A DNA stretch of 64,000 nucleotides from Marinobacter sp. (GCA_018402255.1 JAGYIS010000010.1:372001-436000); one strand, 5' to 3'. Shown: positions 40,002 through 50,559, numbered from the stretch's first letter. Numbers and translations: made by a program. The notes: generated by a model not told the origin, from the sequence alone.

Positions 40002-40337
40002 TCAAGAATCGGAGAGCAACCGGTCCATCTGCTCCAAGGCCTGAACCAGTCCGCGTCCGGATTGCTCCTGCCCCCGAAAATACTCCTCAGCCATCGGAGC
40101 AATACCGGAAACTGATGGCAAGGCATGCCCGCCCTCAACCAGCACCTTCATCTTGGTCAGGAACACAAACTGAAGCCACTGGGTAAAATTCATGGTGTCC
40201 AGACAGAACGGCTCGGTGCTTTGAAACGCCGACTCAGGGGGAGGGCTCGCCTCCCACATCTGCAGTTGGCGAAGTTCGATTTCAATCTGCAACAGACCGT
40301 CGGTTACACGGTCGAGATGGGCTTTGCTGATGCTCAT
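40002..40337 (-). CDS. YqcC family protein (111 aa)
   Basis: DUF446/YqcC-like helical protein. The core LLQIEIELRQLQMWEASPP, STEPFCLDTMNFTQWLQFVFL and TKMKVLVEGGHALP matches the family. The start at 40337 (MSISKAHLDRV) is preferred; a frame open to 40385 would overlap the parA-like gene. Function is unknown; the gene often sits near pseudouridine synthase truC, but here it follows the parA-like gene. Confidence 0.82.
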   Translation of the reverse strand: MSISKAHLDRVTDGLLQIEIELRQLQMWEASPPPESAFQSTEPFCLDTMNFTQWLQFVFLTKMKVLVEGGHALPSVSGIAPMAEEYFRGQEQSGRGLVQALEQMDRLLSDS

Positions 40338-40347
40338 ACTGATTGAA

Positions 40348-41144
40348 TCAATCCGCCAAGGGTTCCAGTTCGACTGACTCGCCATGGAGCACGCGATACA
40401 AGTCCTCGTACTGACGGGTCAGTGGATGCTTTGGTGCCATGTGAATCAGCGGTTGCCTGCTTTGATGAGACTCTTTCATCTTGACTGAGCTGGACAACCT
40501 GACGGGCAACACCGGCAGCCCCTCATCAATGAGCTCTTTCACCAGCTGCTTGGGCAAACTCGCCCTGGGCTGAAACTGGTTGGCGATAATACCCTCAACC
40601 ACCAGCTCCGGATTATGATCTTCCTGAAGCTCCCGGATTTCATGGAGGATGCTGTACAACGCCTGACGGGAAAAGTCATCGCAATCAAAAGGAATAAGAC
40701 AACGCTGCGCGGCAATCAAAGCCGAGCGAGTGTAGAAGTTCAGTGCCGGTGCGGTATCGATGTAGATCTCGTCAAACGAGTCGCCCAGTTTTTCAGGAAC
40801 TCACGGAGCTTGTAGATTTTGTGCTTGGCCTCAAGCTTGCGCTCCAGAAAATCAAGCTCCGGGCTCGACGGCAAGACAAATAGATTATCGAAAGATGACG
40901 CATGGACAAACTCTTCCGGGCGGCGGTTGAACACACTGAAAGCGACGGTCTGCTCCAGCAGGTCGGCGGCTGTATCTTTCAGGTCTGCCGCTGGCTTACC
41001 CAGCAGATAGTGAGTTGAGTTGCCCTGAGGATCCAGATCCACTACCAGAGTACGCTTGCCACGAGCCGCACTGATCGCTGCCAGGTTGCAGGTTATACTC
41101 GACTTCCCGACTCCGCCTTTCTGGTTAAAAACCACCCGTCTCAT
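40348..41144 (-). CDS. ParA-like ATPase (about 265 aa; 1-nt frameshift in this sequence)
   Basis: Orphan chromosomal ParA/MinD-type ATPase. The N terminus MRRVVFNQKGGVGKSS holds the deviant Walker A and LVVDLDPQGNSTHYLL the next motif. The frame breaks at the T5/A5 run 40789-40793: codons before it read LREFLK, and with one more A they continue KLGDSFDEIYIDTAPAL into the second frame, ending SVELEPLAD. Likely a sequencing deletion. No parB or centromere-like repeat is visible next to it, so a role in positioning something other than the chromosome is possible. Confidence 0.85.
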
Positions 41145-41183
41145 GTCGTCTCTCCAATGGCCATTATCGTTGTTGATCCGTAA

Positions 41184-41882
41184 CTAACATCCCATGACAG
41201 TTTTTACAAAAGGGATGGTTAATCGCCTTTGCGCCTGCAGGGAGTTTTCATCAAGAGTGTCCAGCAGCCCTAGTAGCTCGCCCAATCGCCGCGGGGCTCG
41301 GCGCATGATAAACCCGGCAACATCCTCACTCATCACCATTCCGCGTTGCTCGGCCCTTGCCATGAGAATCCGGAGCCGGTCTTCATCCCGGTATACCCCG
41401 AGCTGAATCAACAAGCCATGAGCTAACCGGGACCCAAGATCAGCCAGACCAAAAGGTAAGGCTGCAGGCACTTCCGACAACGACACCATCAACAGACCGC
41501 CCCCATCCAATACCCGGTTATACAGATGGAATACGGCTTCCTCCCAATGGCCATCGCCGGCGACCAGATCGAGGTCGTCCAGGCACACCACGCCATGACG
41601 CTCAAGCCCGGTAAGCGCCTCAGGACCAAAGGGTATCAACTCCCGGATGCTGATGCAGACCGCCCCCTGCCCACGCTGTTCTGCCAAATGGCAGGCCGCC
41701 TGCAACAAATGGCTTTTACCGGTATCCGAATCGCCACAGATCACAACAACCGGTGCCCCAGCGGGCTGCTCACACACCACTTCCAGGCGCCGCGCGGCAT
41801 CGCGATTCCGGTCACCGTGAAAATTGTCAAACCGGGCATCATCACGAAGCTTGACCCCCAGAACCATCTGCGAAGTGGCCAT
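41184..41882 (-). CDS. hda: DnaA inactivator Hda (232 aa)
   Basis: AAA+ protein that with the beta clamp stimulates ATP hydrolysis by DnaA to prevent over-initiation. The N-terminal clamp-binding segment QMVLGVKLRDDARFDNF is present, as are Walker A GDSDTGKSHLL, Walker B VVCLDDLDLV and sensor-2 region RRAPRRLGELLGLLDTLD. Its ATG overlaps the stop of the upstream phosphatidyltransferase gene. Confidence 0.93.
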   Translation of the reverse strand: MATSQMVLGVKLRDDARFDNFHGDRNRDAARRLEVVCEQPAGAPVVVICGDSDTGKSHLLQAACHLAEQRGQGAVCISIRELIPFGPEALTGLERHGVVCLDDLDLVAGDGHWEEAVFHLYNRVLDGGGLLMVSLSEVPAALPFGLADLGSRLAHGLLIQLGVYRDEDRLRILMARAEQRGMVMSEDVAGFIMRRAPRRLGELLGLLDTLDENSLQAQRRLTIPFVKTVMGC

Positions 41883-42439
41883 CAGTGTTTAGCTCTCCAG
41901 GCCCGCAGCCCCCACACCAGACTGTAATGAAACCCACTGAAGATCGCCGATGCGGCCACCAGCAGAATACCCACCTCCATCACCCAGAGCGGCATGGGGA
42001 GACCTGCCATCAGGATAATGATCGCCAGAACAACCAGAACCTGAATAAACGTGTTGAGCTTGCCTGGCATGCTTGGCTCCATCTCAAATCGCCCCACGCC
42101 GTAATGATACATGAGCCCACCGGCGACGATCACCAGGTCACGACCAAGAACCAGCACAAACAGCCAAAGCGGAAGAACACCAGTGTAGGTCAGCATCAGG
42201 TAGGCCGCTATCAGCAGGGCTTTGTCTGCCAGCGGGTCAGCCACGGCGCCTAGTCGGGAACGCCAGTTATAGTGACGAGCCAGAAAGCCATCAAGGGCGT
42301 CGGTTGTGGCGGCGATCGCAAAGATGAGCAGCGACAGCCGATAGCTGCCCGCCAGCAACGCACCGGCAAACGGAATCACAAGTAACACCCGCAAAAACGT
42401 CAGCGCATTGGGAATCCACCGCCACCGGTGCAATGTCAC
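41882..42439 (-). CDS. CDP-alcohol phosphatidyltransferase family protein (185 aa)
   Basis: Membrane enzyme of the PgsA type; probably makes phosphatidylglycerophosphate or a related lipid. The CDP-alcohol motif DG-x2-AR-x8-G-x3-D-x3-D is visible as DGFLARHYNWRSRLGAVADPLADK in parts, with all three catalytic Asp present. Five to six hydrophobic helices follow the WIPNALTFLRVLLVIPFAG start. Overlaps hda by one base. Whether it is the main PgsA cannot be told here. Confidence 0.88.
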   Translation of the reverse strand: MTLHRWRWIPNALTFLRVLLVIPFAGALLAGSYRLSLLIFAIAATTDALDGFLARHYNWRSRLGAVADPLADKALLIAAYLMLTYTGVLPLWLFVLVLGRDLVIVAGGLMYHYGVGRFEMEPSMPGKLNTFIQVLVVLAIIILMAGLPMPLWVMEVGILLVAASAIFSGFHYSLVWGLRAWRAKH

Positions 42440-42459
42440 AAACGGCCCTCCGCCGACGC

Positions 42460-43734
42460 TCAGTCGCCGCCACCGCGAACAACCGGAGCCGGCTGCCAGC
42501 GGTAGTAAAGCACCTGATACAGAGATTCAAACGCCTGCTCGGCATCCTGTTCGTCACCATCCAGAAGTGGCTGGTACAGGAACAAGGCCGTTTCGGGGTT
42601 CTGGTCGTCGGCCTCAGCCGGCTCAACAACCAGCTGAGGGTCCAGCTTCGGCTCGCTCCCGGGCGCCGCTCTGGCGGGGTCTCTTTCCTCCGGCTGACCC
42701 TCCATCACAACAAAGCGCGGGTCCAGGGCAATATACTGCTTGAGCTGGTCCAGCTCGCCGGTGAACGTAACCTGGACCGTCAGGCGCTCATTCCGCACTC
42801 GCGAGGCACCCACAGAAACCACTGGGGTGAAGCCGCTCAGAGCTTTGCCAATCTGACCATAGTCCGCCAGCGAAGATACCCCCTCGAGTACGATATCTAC
42901 TCGCGGTGAATCGCCAACCTCCCCGGCTGCCACCGCATATCGGCTGGCGTAAGCATCTGCCCAACGACCAACGACGGCTCGGGCAAGCTCAGCGGGGTTG
43001 TCTGCCGTCACCGATTGCTCAGCACTTCCCATGCTCATGCCATCAAACACCCAACCAGCACGCCATTGGCCGCCGGAGCGACTGACTCTCATCAACGCCA
43101 AGGCGTCGTGGGACATATCAGCCGATGCGTCACGGATGCGGCCGGTAAACTGGCCCCACAAGTCTGACAGCAAGGCGCGATCACCCTGAACGCTCTGGGG
43201 TGGGAACGCGACCGGCAAGCCGCGCTCCTCCGCAGCCGCCATAAAATGCTGCCGCCAACTGGCCGTGGCGCTATCTTCGCGTCCTGATTCATCCGGGGAG
43301 GCTACCACCAGCTTTCGGTCCCCCCTGTCTTCAACCGCCACCCAGGCCAGAGTTAACGGGCGGTTAGCACCCCAGACCGGCGCGCTAATGGACGCAAGCG
43401 CACGGTTAACCCCCACCGCACCAAAGCTCATCTGCATTCTCGATTCGCCGTCATTGCGACGAACCTGATAAGCCAGCAGCAGCGACTCGGCATTGGCGAG
43501 CACCTCGTCAATGCCATCCAGTTCGAGCACATCGCGACTGCCCGACACCCGAACCATGACCCTACGCAAACCTTCGGCATATCCGGCCTGCAGATCGTCA
43601 GCGCCGGTGCCATCGACGGCAACGTCAACATTGTAAAGGCCTGAAACGGTAACGGCCGCGGCCGGTCCAGCGAGCGTCAGCAGCAAACTGGCCGCTGCTG
43701 CGACTAAAAAGGCGACGCTTCTGAACATTTTCAT
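42460..43734 (-). CDS. DUF2066 domain protein, exported (424 aa)
   Basis: The start at 43734 (MKMFRSVAFLVAAAASLLLT) has AGGAAG upstream and begins a clear signal peptide cleaved after AGPAAA; a longer frame to 43779 is unlikely. The first domain (VDVAVDGTGADDLQAGYAEGLRRV, in parts) is DUF2066, found in envelope proteins of gammaproteobacteria. Function unknown. It lies upstream of the phosphatidyltransferase and hda genes in the same direction and is divergent from purM. Confidence 0.88.
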   Translation of the reverse strand: MKMFRSVAFLVAAAASLLLTLAGPAAAVTVSGLYNVDVAVDGTGADDLQAGYAEGLRRVMVRVSGSRDVLELDGIDEVLANAESLLLAYQVRRNDGESRMQMSFGAVGVNRALASISAPVWGANRPLTLAWVAVEDRGDRKLVVASPDESGREDSATASWRQHFMAAAEERGLPVAFPPQSVQGDRALLSDLWGQFTGRIRDASADMSHDALALMRVSRSGGQWRAGWVFDGMSMGSAEQSVTADNPAELARAVVGRWADAYASRYAVAAGEVGDSPRVDIVLEGVSSLADYGQIGKALSGFTPVVSVGASRVRNERLTVQVTFTGELDQLKQYIALDPRFVVMEGQPEERDPARAAPGSEPKLDPQLVVEPAEADDQNPETALFLYQPLLDGDEQDAEQAFESLYQVLYYRWQPAPVVRGGGD

Positions 43735-43949
43735 GTGAATTCTTCCTGATTCAGTCATGTAACACCCTGACGTTCCCATGATTGGCGCACAGGATACACC
43801 AACCGTTCTGACGAGAGTAGCAAGGGTCCGTTGCGGGTTGGCAATGAAGTATCACGAATATTTGCCCGCTTTGCCGAATACCGGTTGGAGCACCCGTGCG
43901 CACCTGCTAAAATCCGCCGCCTGACCCACAGGCCAATGGTTACAATCCC

Positions 43950-45014
43950 ATGAGCGAACACAAGCCGTCCCTCACCTATCGCGATGCTGGCGTTGATATC
44001 GACGCAGGCAACGATCTGGTAGACCGTATCAAGAATACCGCAGCCCGTACCCGTCGTCCCGAAGTGCTCGGCGGCCTCGGCGGTTTTGGCGCCATGGTGT
44101 CCATCCCGGCCGGTTACCGGGAGCCGGTTCTTGTATCCGGCACTGACGGTGTGGGCACCAAGCTGCGCCTGGCCATGCAACTGGAGAAGCATGACACCAT
44201 CGGTATCGACCTGGTCGCCATGTGCGTGAATGACCTGATCGTCGGCGGCGCCGAGCCGCTGTTCTTCCTTGACTACTATGCCACCGGCAAGCTCAATGTC
44301 GACATCGCTGCCCAGGTGGTTGATGGCATTGGTACCGGCTGCGAACTCTCTGGCTGCGCCCTGGTCGGTGGTGAGACCGCTGAGATGCCGGGTATGTATG
44401 AAGGTGAGGACTACGATCTGGCAGGATTCTGTGTCGGCATCGTTGAACGCAGCGAAGTCATCGATGGCAATCGCGCTCAACCGGGCGATGTACTGCTGGC
44501 TCTTGGATCGTCCGGGCCGCACTCCAACGGTTACTCCCTGATCCGCAAGATCATTGAAGTCAGCAAGGCGGATCTGAGCCAGCCGATGGGCGACACCACT
44601 CTGGCCCAGGCCTTCATGGCGCCGACGCGTATTTACGTAAAGAACCTGCTGCAACTGATCCGGGAAGTAGACGTCCGCGCACTTTCTCACATTACCGGTG
44701 GCGGCCTGCCTGAAAATATTCCCAGAGTACTCCCGAAGGGCACCGTTGCCGCCATCGACACCGCAAGCTGGGAACTGCCGCCCGTATTCCAGTGGTTGCA
44801 GGACGCCGGCGGAGTGGCGATCGAAGAGATGTATCGCACCTTTAACTGTGGCATTGGCATGATCGTCTGTGTACCCGCTGACCAGAAAGACCTGGCCATC
44901 GACACGCTGAACGCCATGGGCGAGAAAGTCTGGCAGGTGGGTGTGCTCGAAAGTGCCGAGGCTGCTGATGCCAAACCGGCCGTTCGCTATGCGCCGGGGC
45001 TATTGAAGGCATGA
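43950..45014 (+). CDS. purM: Phosphoribosylformylglycinamidine cyclo-ligase PurM (354 aa)
   Basis: ATP-dependent closure to aminoimidazole ribotide in purine synthesis. It shows [28 protein letters not shown], the [14 protein letters not shown] segment, [11 protein letters not shown] and [26 protein letters not shown] -10-like element is about 40 nt upstream. Translationally coupled to purN through an ATGA overlap. Confidence 0.98.
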   Translation: MSEHKPSLTYRDAGVDIDAGNDLVDRIKNTAARTRRPEVLGGLGGFGAMVSIPAGYREPVLVSGTDGVGTKLRLAMQLEKHDTIGIDLVAMCVNDLIVGGAEPLFFLDYYATGKLNVDIAAQVVDGIGTGCELSGCALVGGETAEMPGMYEGEDYDLAGFCVGIVERSEVIDGNRAQPGDVLLALGSSGPHSNGYSLIRKIIEVSKADLSQPMGDTTLAQAFMAPTRIYVKNLLQLIREVDVRALSHITGGGLPENIPRVLPKGTVAAIDTASWELPPVFQWLQDAGGVAIEEMYRTFNCGIGMIVCVPADQKDLAIDTLNAMGEKVWQVGVLESAEAADAKPAVRYAPGLLKA

Positions 45015-45673
45015 AGGCTGATTCCGCGCCGCTTCCGACCATACTGGTGCTGGCTTCGGGCAGCGGCACCAATCTGCAGGCACTCATTGATGCTTCGCGC
45101 GAGCGGGGTTTTCCCGGTGAAATCATCGCGGTAGGTTGCAACACGCCGGGGGCCTTTGCCCTCGAGCGTGCGGCCCAGGCCAACATCAAGACCTTTGTGG
45201 TCAATCACAAAAGTTATGGCTCGCGGGAAGAGTTTGATGGCGCCCTGATGGCTGAGATCCGCCGGCTCAACCCGGATCTGATTGTGCTGGCAGGATTTAT
45301 GCGCATCCTCACCGGCGACTTTGTCCGGGCCTTTCGCGGCCAGATGCTGAACGTTCATCCCTCTCTGCTTCCTGCATACACGGGGCTCAACACCCACCAA
45401 CGGGTACTCGACGCTGGCGACTCAAAGCATGGCGTATCAATTCATTTCGTCACAGAAGAGCTGGATGGCGGGCCGGTGATTGCCCAGGCCGAAGTGACTG
45501 TGGCCAAGGGGGACACTGCGGATTCGCTTGCTGAGCGGGTCCAGCAGCAGGAACACATCCTTTACCCCATCGTGGTGCGCTGGTTCTGCGAAGGTCGAAT
45601 TCAGCTCGGGACGGACGGCGTGTTGTTCGATGGCGAATTGATGAGTCAACCGATGCGGCTGCCCAGCAACTGA
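45011..45673 (+). CDS. purN: Phosphoribosylglycinamide formyltransferase PurN (220 aa)
   Basis: Formyl-tetrahydrofolate-dependent GAR transformylase. It has [17 protein letters not shown], catalytic ALNFYMR-like [12 protein letters not shown], the [21 protein letters not shown] signature and [17 protein letters not shown]. The ATG overlaps the purM TGA. Confidence 0.97.
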   Translation: MKADSAPLPTILVLASGSGTNLQALIDASRERGFPGEIIAVGCNTPGAFALERAAQANIKTFVVNHKSYGSREEFDGALMAEIRRLNPDLIVLAGFMRILTGDFVRAFRGQMLNVHPSLLPAYTGLNTHQRVLDAGDSKHGVSIHFVTEELDGGPVIAQAEVTVAKGDTADSLAERVQQQEHILYPIVVRWFCEGRIQLGTDGVLFDGELMSQPMRLPSN

Positions 45674-45745
45674 ACAGATTGTCATCCCCCGGCCGCTTGG
45701 GAACCGCTACACTGTCGCCATGACCTACAGTGAAAGAGGCTCCGG

Positions 45746-46492
45746 ATGCATACAAAACAGACTGTAACTCGCATCACCGCTTGCCTGGCCGGGCTCTGGC
45801 TTTGCCTGGCAACGCTCACCGCTGCATCGGCGGACACCGACAATACAAGTCCGGCACTGATCCCGTATGAAGCAAGTTATTCCGCAGCCATGTCCAAAGG
45901 CGTCAGCCTCAACGGTTCCGGCACCCGGTCACTGAGCGACCAGGGCAATAACGTCTGGCTGTATCGAACCGAGGTAGAATCATTTATTGCGGATATCAAC
46001 GAATCACTGGTGTTTCTCTGGGAAGATGGCCAGGTTGTCCCCCTACGGTATCGCTACCGCATGGCCGGTTTTCTGATCAAGAATCGGGAACAGTCCATCG
46101 ATTTTGACTGGCAGACCGGCATCGCCAAGGGCAAATACCGGGGCAAATCCTTTGAACTGGAACTCCAGGAAGGGGTGCTTGACCCTCTAGGGTTTCAACT
46201 GCAGCTGCATCAGGACCTGAAAGCCGGCAAACGCGACGTCACCTATCAGGTCATTGATAAGGGCAGCTACGACGAGGACCGATTTGCGGTGATCGACGAA
46301 GAGAGCATTAACGCCAACGGCCGCAGTATAAAAACCCTGAAAGCAGAAAAAGTCCGCGATGAAGACGCCAAACGCCAGACCCTGATGTGGTTTGATCCGG
46401 AGCAGGACCACCTTCTGGTCCGTTTACTCCAGGTCGAGCCGGATGGCAGCGAGTACGAATTGCGCCTGAAAGAAGCCAGCATCGGGGAATAA
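45746..46492 (+). CDS. DUF3108 domain protein, exported (248 aa)
   Basis: N-terminal signal peptide (TACLAGLWLCLATLTAASAD) and a DUF3108 beta-rich domain (IPYEASYSAAMSKGVSLNGSG, then VWLYRTEVESFIADINES, RSIKTLKAEKV). DUF3108 proteins are periplasmic, of unknown role. It follows purN by 72 bp, the usual arrangement in this group of bacteria. Confidence 0.9.
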   Translation: MHTKQTVTRITACLAGLWLCLATLTAASADTDNTSPALIPYEASYSAAMSKGVSLNGSGTRSLSDQGNNVWLYRTEVESFIADINESLVFLWEDGQVVPLRYRYRMAGFLIKNREQSIDFDWQTGIAKGKYRGKSFELELQEGVLDPLGFQLQLHQDLKAGKRDVTYQVIDKGSYDEDRFAVIDEESINANGRSIKTLKAEKVRDEDAKRQTLMWFDPEQDHLLVRLLQVEPDGSEYELRLKEASIGE

Positions 46493-46516
46493 GCCATTGC
46501 GCGGCCGGGGCACACA

Positions 46517-47794
46517 TCAGTCAGCGATGTCGTGCTCCTGCCACACAGCTTTCACCTCATCCGCAATAATCCGCAAACCTTCGGCAACCTGGTCATCATC
46601 CTGTGAGTAAGTGACCCGCAAGCATTCATGGCGATGTTTCCAGTCATCTGCTGGCAAACCGGGGAAGAAATAATGCCCCGATACCACAAGCACCCCCCTC
46701 TCCTTCAAGCGCTGATAAAGCTGCAAACTTGAAATGGGCAGATCCGGGAACCAGAGCCAAAGGAACATCGCGCCCTCAGGCTTGTGGATGTACCAACGGC
46801 AACTGTCCTCACCCATGGCGTCCCGGAATACCGCAACCGCTTTCTCCATCTTGGCCTTGTAGAACGGGCACACCACATCCCGGCTCAACGACAGTATTTC
46901 GCCAGACCGGACCAGTGGCTCCGCCAGCATGGCACCGAAACTGCCTGTAGCCAGATTCATGATGGCATTGATGCCAGACAGCGCTTTAATCACCGGCGCC
47001 GCGGCAATCACGATCCCGGTTCGCGCCGCCGGCAAGCCCAGCTTGGACAGGCTCAGGCACAGAATGATCTGCTCGTTCCAGGTCGGCTGCGCATCGACAA
47101 ACAGCAAACTTGGGAAGGGTGTGCCGTAGGCTCCATCCACGATTAATGGAATGTCGTGCTGTCTGGCAAGCACTTCAAGCCGGGCCAGCTCTTCGTCCGT
47201 GATGACGTTCCCGGTCGGATTGGTGGGCCGGGAGACGCAAATGGCGCCGGTTTCGCCGGTCACTTCGACGGCATCAAAATCGACCCGGTATTTGAACTCA
47301 TGGGCATCGGTGAAGGAGATGTCCGGTTGCACAGCGTGGAACAGACCAGGCTCGATACCCGCATCGGCATAACCGATATACTCCGGTGCCAACGGCAGCA
47401 AAATATGCTTGCGGTGACCATCGCCGTAATCGCCAGCGAACATATTGAACAGCATGAAAAAGGCCGCCTGACTGCCATTGGTCAGTGCAATGTTGTCCGG
47501 GGTTAGCCCCCAGTCGTATTCACGGTTCAGCAGTTCGGTCAGCGACGCGATAAACTGCTTTTCACCCTGCGGAGGATCATAGACTCCCACCATCCGGCGC
47601 ACCTGGCCTTCATCCGCCGCCATTCCCGCAAGAATCTCCTGTACCCGACTCTGAATCTCTGGAATGTGCCCGGGGTTGCCGCCCCCCATCATGATCATGC
47701 CCTCACCGGAGGCCATGGCGTTACCCAGGTCATCCATAAGTGAGGTGATACCGGCATCGGCGGTGAATTTCCGACCAAAAGCAGAGAGTTTCAT
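46517..47794 (-). CDS. avtA: Valine-pyruvate transaminase AvtA (425 aa)
   Basis: PLP enzyme moving the amino group between valine and pyruvate/alanine. It starts MKLSAFGRKFTADAGITSLMDDLG and has MMGGGNPGHIPE, LTNGSQAAFFMLFNMF, SRPTNPTGNVITDEEL, and the PLP Lys in CLSLSKLGLPAARTGI. It matches AvtA in full length rather than general fold-I aminotransferases. Monocistronic. Confidence 0.93.
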   Translation of the reverse strand: MKLSAFGRKFTADAGITSLMDDLGNAMASGEGMIMMGGGNPGHIPEIQSRVQEILAGMAADEGQVRRMVGVYDPPQGEKQFIASLTELLNREYDWGLTPDNIALTNGSQAAFFMLFNMFAGDYGDGHRKHILLPLAPEYIGYADAGIEPGLFHAVQPDISFTDAHEFKYRVDFDAVEVTGETGAICVSRPTNPTGNVITDEELARLEVLARQHDIPLIVDGAYGTPFPSLLFVDAQPTWNEQIILCLSLSKLGLPAARTGIVIAAAPVIKALSGINAIMNLATGSFGAMLAEPLVRSGEILSLSRDVVCPFYKAKMEKAVAVFRDAMGEDSCRWYIHKPEGAMFLWLWFPDLPISSLQLYQRLKERGVLVVSGHYFFPGLPADDWKHRHECLRVTYSQDDDQVAEGLRIIADEVKAVWQEHDIAD

Positions 47795-47859
47795 GACGTC
47801 TATCCGTTCAAAATCAGGGAATCAGGTGTGTCCGGTCAGTTTAGTCGACGCCGGGCGGC

Positions 47860-48459
47860 TCAACTATCGAGGGAAATGCCCAGATTGCTGACGCCGTCAT
47901 TGGCGGCATCTGTGCGCAGCTGGTCGACAAACTCCTGCCGGGGCGTGCGCTGGCGCTTCAGAGCCAGTACCACATCGCGCTGGAAAATTTTATCTTCCTT
48001 GAGCAGCGGGTGCAGCTCGAATAGTCGGACCAGCTCGTCTTCGTCCATGCCCTCACCTTCGGACATTTCAACAAAGTCCATCACCGTGCCGGTGGCCAGT
48101 TGCGACGCTTCGGTAGCCCGATGTTTGTTGGGGTTCAGGCGGTTAAGCAATGCCTGCTCCAGCAGCTGACAGAAGTCGAAGGCGGGGTATACGCCGTAGG
48201 CGTCGTAGTCGTCAACGTTGGGGCTGAGGGATTCGAGTTTGCTCAACAACTGAGGGATGGCGGCTTCTTCCGCTTCCTGTTGAAGCGTGCCCCAGGCAAG
48301 GTCGAGCAGCTGCTGCATTTTGCCGCCGCTTTTCATGCCAACGGCGTCTGCAAACAGCGCGTAGTTGGGAAAGGCACGTTCGGCAAGGGCCAGCAGGAAG
48401 GCGCATTCGCGCCAGCCCTGCAGTTGTGAAACGGCTTTAAGAAACTGGTTGGCGTTCAT
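47860..48459 (-). CDS. YjaG family (DUF416) protein (199 aa)
   Basis: Helical protein of the DUF416 family: [21 protein letters not shown] and the [22 protein letters not shown] block are characteristic. Function unknown. Its ATG overlaps the dcd stop by 4 nt, so the two are coupled. Confidence 0.9.
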   Translation of the reverse strand: MNANQFLKAVSQLQGWRECAFLLALAERAFPNYALFADAVGMKSGGKMQQLLDLAWGTLQQEAEEAAIPQLLSKLESLSPNVDDYDAYGVYPAFDFCQLLEQALLNRLNPNKHRATEASQLATGTVMDFVEMSEGEGMDEDELVRLFELHPLLKEDKIFQRDVVLALKRQRTPRQEFVDQLRTDAANDGVSNLGISLDS

Positions 48460-49022
48460 GTCCTGGGCAGGGTCACGCCGGTCTGGCCAAGGTACTTGCC
48501 GCCGCGGTCTTTATAGCTGGTTTCGCAGATTTCGTCAGACTCGAAGAACAACATCTGGGCAACACCTTCGTTGGCGTAGATCTTTGCCGGCAGGTTGGTG
48601 GTGTTGGAAAATTCCAGAGTCACCTGGCCTTCCCACTCCGGCTCCAGCGGGGTAACGTTGACGATGATGCCGCAGCGAGCATAAGTGCTTTTGCCGAGGC
48701 AGATAGTCAGTACACTTCTGGGGATGCGGAAGTACTCAACAGTGCGCGCCAGGGCAAAGCTGTTCGGCGGAATCACGCAGACGTCGCTGGTCACGTTCAC
48801 GAAGCTGTTTTCGTCGAAGTTTTTGGGGTCGACGGTGGCACTGTGCACGTTGGTGAAAATTTTGAACTCGTTGCTGCAGCGTACGTCGTAGCCGTAGCTG
48901 GAGGTGCCGTAGGAGATGACGCGGCCTTTTTCGTTTTCACGAACTTGCCCGGCTTCGAAGGGTTCGATCATGCCGTGCTGCTCGGACATCCGGCGGATCC
49001 ACTTATCGGACTTGATGCTCAT
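48456..49022 (-). CDS. dcd: dCTP deaminase (188 aa)
   Basis: Makes dUTP from dCTP, the main source of dTMP precursors in gammaproteobacteria. It shows [25 protein letters not shown]-type start [38 protein letters not shown] with the catalytic Glu, and LTLEFSN-like [20 protein letters not shown]. Downstream of mrp with the hairpin repeat between them. Confidence 0.97.
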   Translation of the reverse strand: MSIKSDKWIRRMSEQHGMIEPFEAGQVRENEKGRVISYGTSSYGYDVRCSNEFKIFTNVHSATVDPKNFDENSFVNVTSDVCVIPPNSFALARTVEYFRIPRSVLTICLGKSTYARCGIIVNVTPLEPEWEGQVTLEFSNTTNLPAKIYANEGVAQMLFFESDEICETSYKDRGGKYLGQTGVTLPRT

Positions 49023-49137
49023 GGTGAATTCTCGTTTCCAGCTGGGAAAAATTGTGGCGTAGTTTACCTTGTACTGCGGTGGCTGTCGAAGGTCTGGGAT
49101 TACGCCCCCAAAACCGCTACGCCCGATGACTGCGACA

Positions 49138-49233
49138 TCAGGCCCTTCTGTCCAAAAACCGCTACGAGCACATCCATGTGCGCTTCTCTCAGGCCATCCC
49201 TGGCCTTCGACATTTTTGGACAGAAGGGCCTGA
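49138..49233. repeat. Structured hairpin repeat, copy 2 (21-bp perfect arms)
   Basis: Perfect 21-bp inverted arms at 49138-49158 and 49213-49233 enclose a 54-bp core with GGCCATCCCTGGCC (49192-49205) and ACGAGCACATCCATGTGC. In reverse complement the core aligns with that at 28307-28361, while the arms are unrelated. A weaker, decayed copy may sit at 49086-49120 (CGAAGGTCTGGGATTAC and CCCCCAAAACCGCTACG). Lies in the mrp-dcd gap, where no gene is seen between 49023 and 49281. Confidence 0.85.
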
Positions 49234-49281
49234 CGCCGCGATCAGACTACGGAGCTGGAGTCACTATCCACCCAATCTTGG

Positions 49282-50381
49282 TCAATGCTCAGCTACGGAA
49301 ACACTCGAAATCGTTCCACCAAGATTCCGTTCCCGGGTAGACAGTTCCGCCCCCACCCTTCGGGCAATATCGCGATAACGCAGCGCCACTTCGGACTCTG
49401 GCTCAGCCACCACGGTGGGCGAACCACTGTCGGTCTGTTCACGAATGGTCATGTGCAGGGGCAACTGGCCCAGCAAGATGGTGTCGTATTCCTCTGCGAT
49501 TCGTTCGCCACCACCATGGCCAAACAGCGGCTCTTCGTGGCCGCAGTTGCTGCAGATATGGACACTCATGTTTTCGACCACGCCAATCACCGGCACTTCG
49601 ACTTTGCGGAACATTTCGATGCCTTTTTTGCCGTCCAGCAGGGCAATGTCCTGGGGGTGGTGACAATGACGGCGCCGGTAACCGGGACTTTCTGACCAAG
49701 GGTTAGCTGGATGTCGCCGGTGCCGGGGGGCATATCGACGATCAGGTAATCGAGCTCATCCCACAGGGTTTGCTCAAGCAGCTGCATGACCGCACCGCTG
49801 ACCATGGGGCCGCGCCAGGCCATGGGGGTTTTGTCAGTGGTGACGAAAGCCATGGAGTTGGCTTGCAGGCCGTGGGCCTGGATGGGCACGAAGTATTTGT
49901 TTTCTCGCACGTCCGGGCGCTTACCTTCGGGCACGCCGAGCATCATGCCGATGCTGGGGCCGTAGATGTCGGCGTCGAGTATGCCCACTCTCGCGCCTTC
50001 GGCGTGCAGGGCGAGGGCTAGGTTGACAGCGGTGGTGGATTTGCCCACGCCACCTTTGCCGGAGGCGACGGCAATGATGTTTTTCACGCCCGGGACAGTG
50101 GCAATGTCTTTGTTGACTTTACAGGCGTAAATCTTCTGACCCACGTGGACGTCGGCACTTTCAACGCCGTCGACGAATTCAAGGGCGTTGGCAACGATCT
50201 GTTTGAGGCCACCGGCAATGCCTTTGCTGGGGTATGGGAGTTCCACCATCAGGGTAACGTTGCCCAGGTCGTCTGCCGCGAGAGATTTGACGGCGCCCAG
50301 TTCGTAAAGGTCTTTGTTCAGGTAGGGGTCCCGGTATTCGCGGACGGCTTGTTCGAGTGCCTGTTGGGAAATCTGGGTCAT
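49282..50381 (-). CDS. mrp: Mrp/ApbC iron-sulfur carrier ATPase (about 366 aa; 1-nt frameshift in this sequence)
   Basis: P-loop scaffold/carrier for Fe-S clusters. The start at 50381 (MTQISQQALEQAV) has GGAGAC upstream. An N-terminal DUF59 domain is followed by the deviant Walker A ASGKGGVGKSTTAVN, DADIYGPSIGMMLG and VDMPPGTGDIQLTL. At the C5/G5 run 49653-49657 the frame breaks; one more C restores VTTPQDIALLDGKKGIEMF and joins the second part containing the CSNC cluster motif. Probably a sequencing deletion. Confidence 0.92.
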
Positions 50382-50559
50382 CGGGGTCTCCGGAATAAGC
50401 GAATCACCTTGAATGCAGGTGAAAAATGATGGCTTGGAAGGTATCATCTGTGGCCGTTTCTGACCATATGGGGTCTTTACCTGGAACAATCAATCCGGAT
50501 TGCTGCCAGAACCCCGTTTGTCTTTCCAACCCGCATCAATATAAGGTTCGGACATCACC

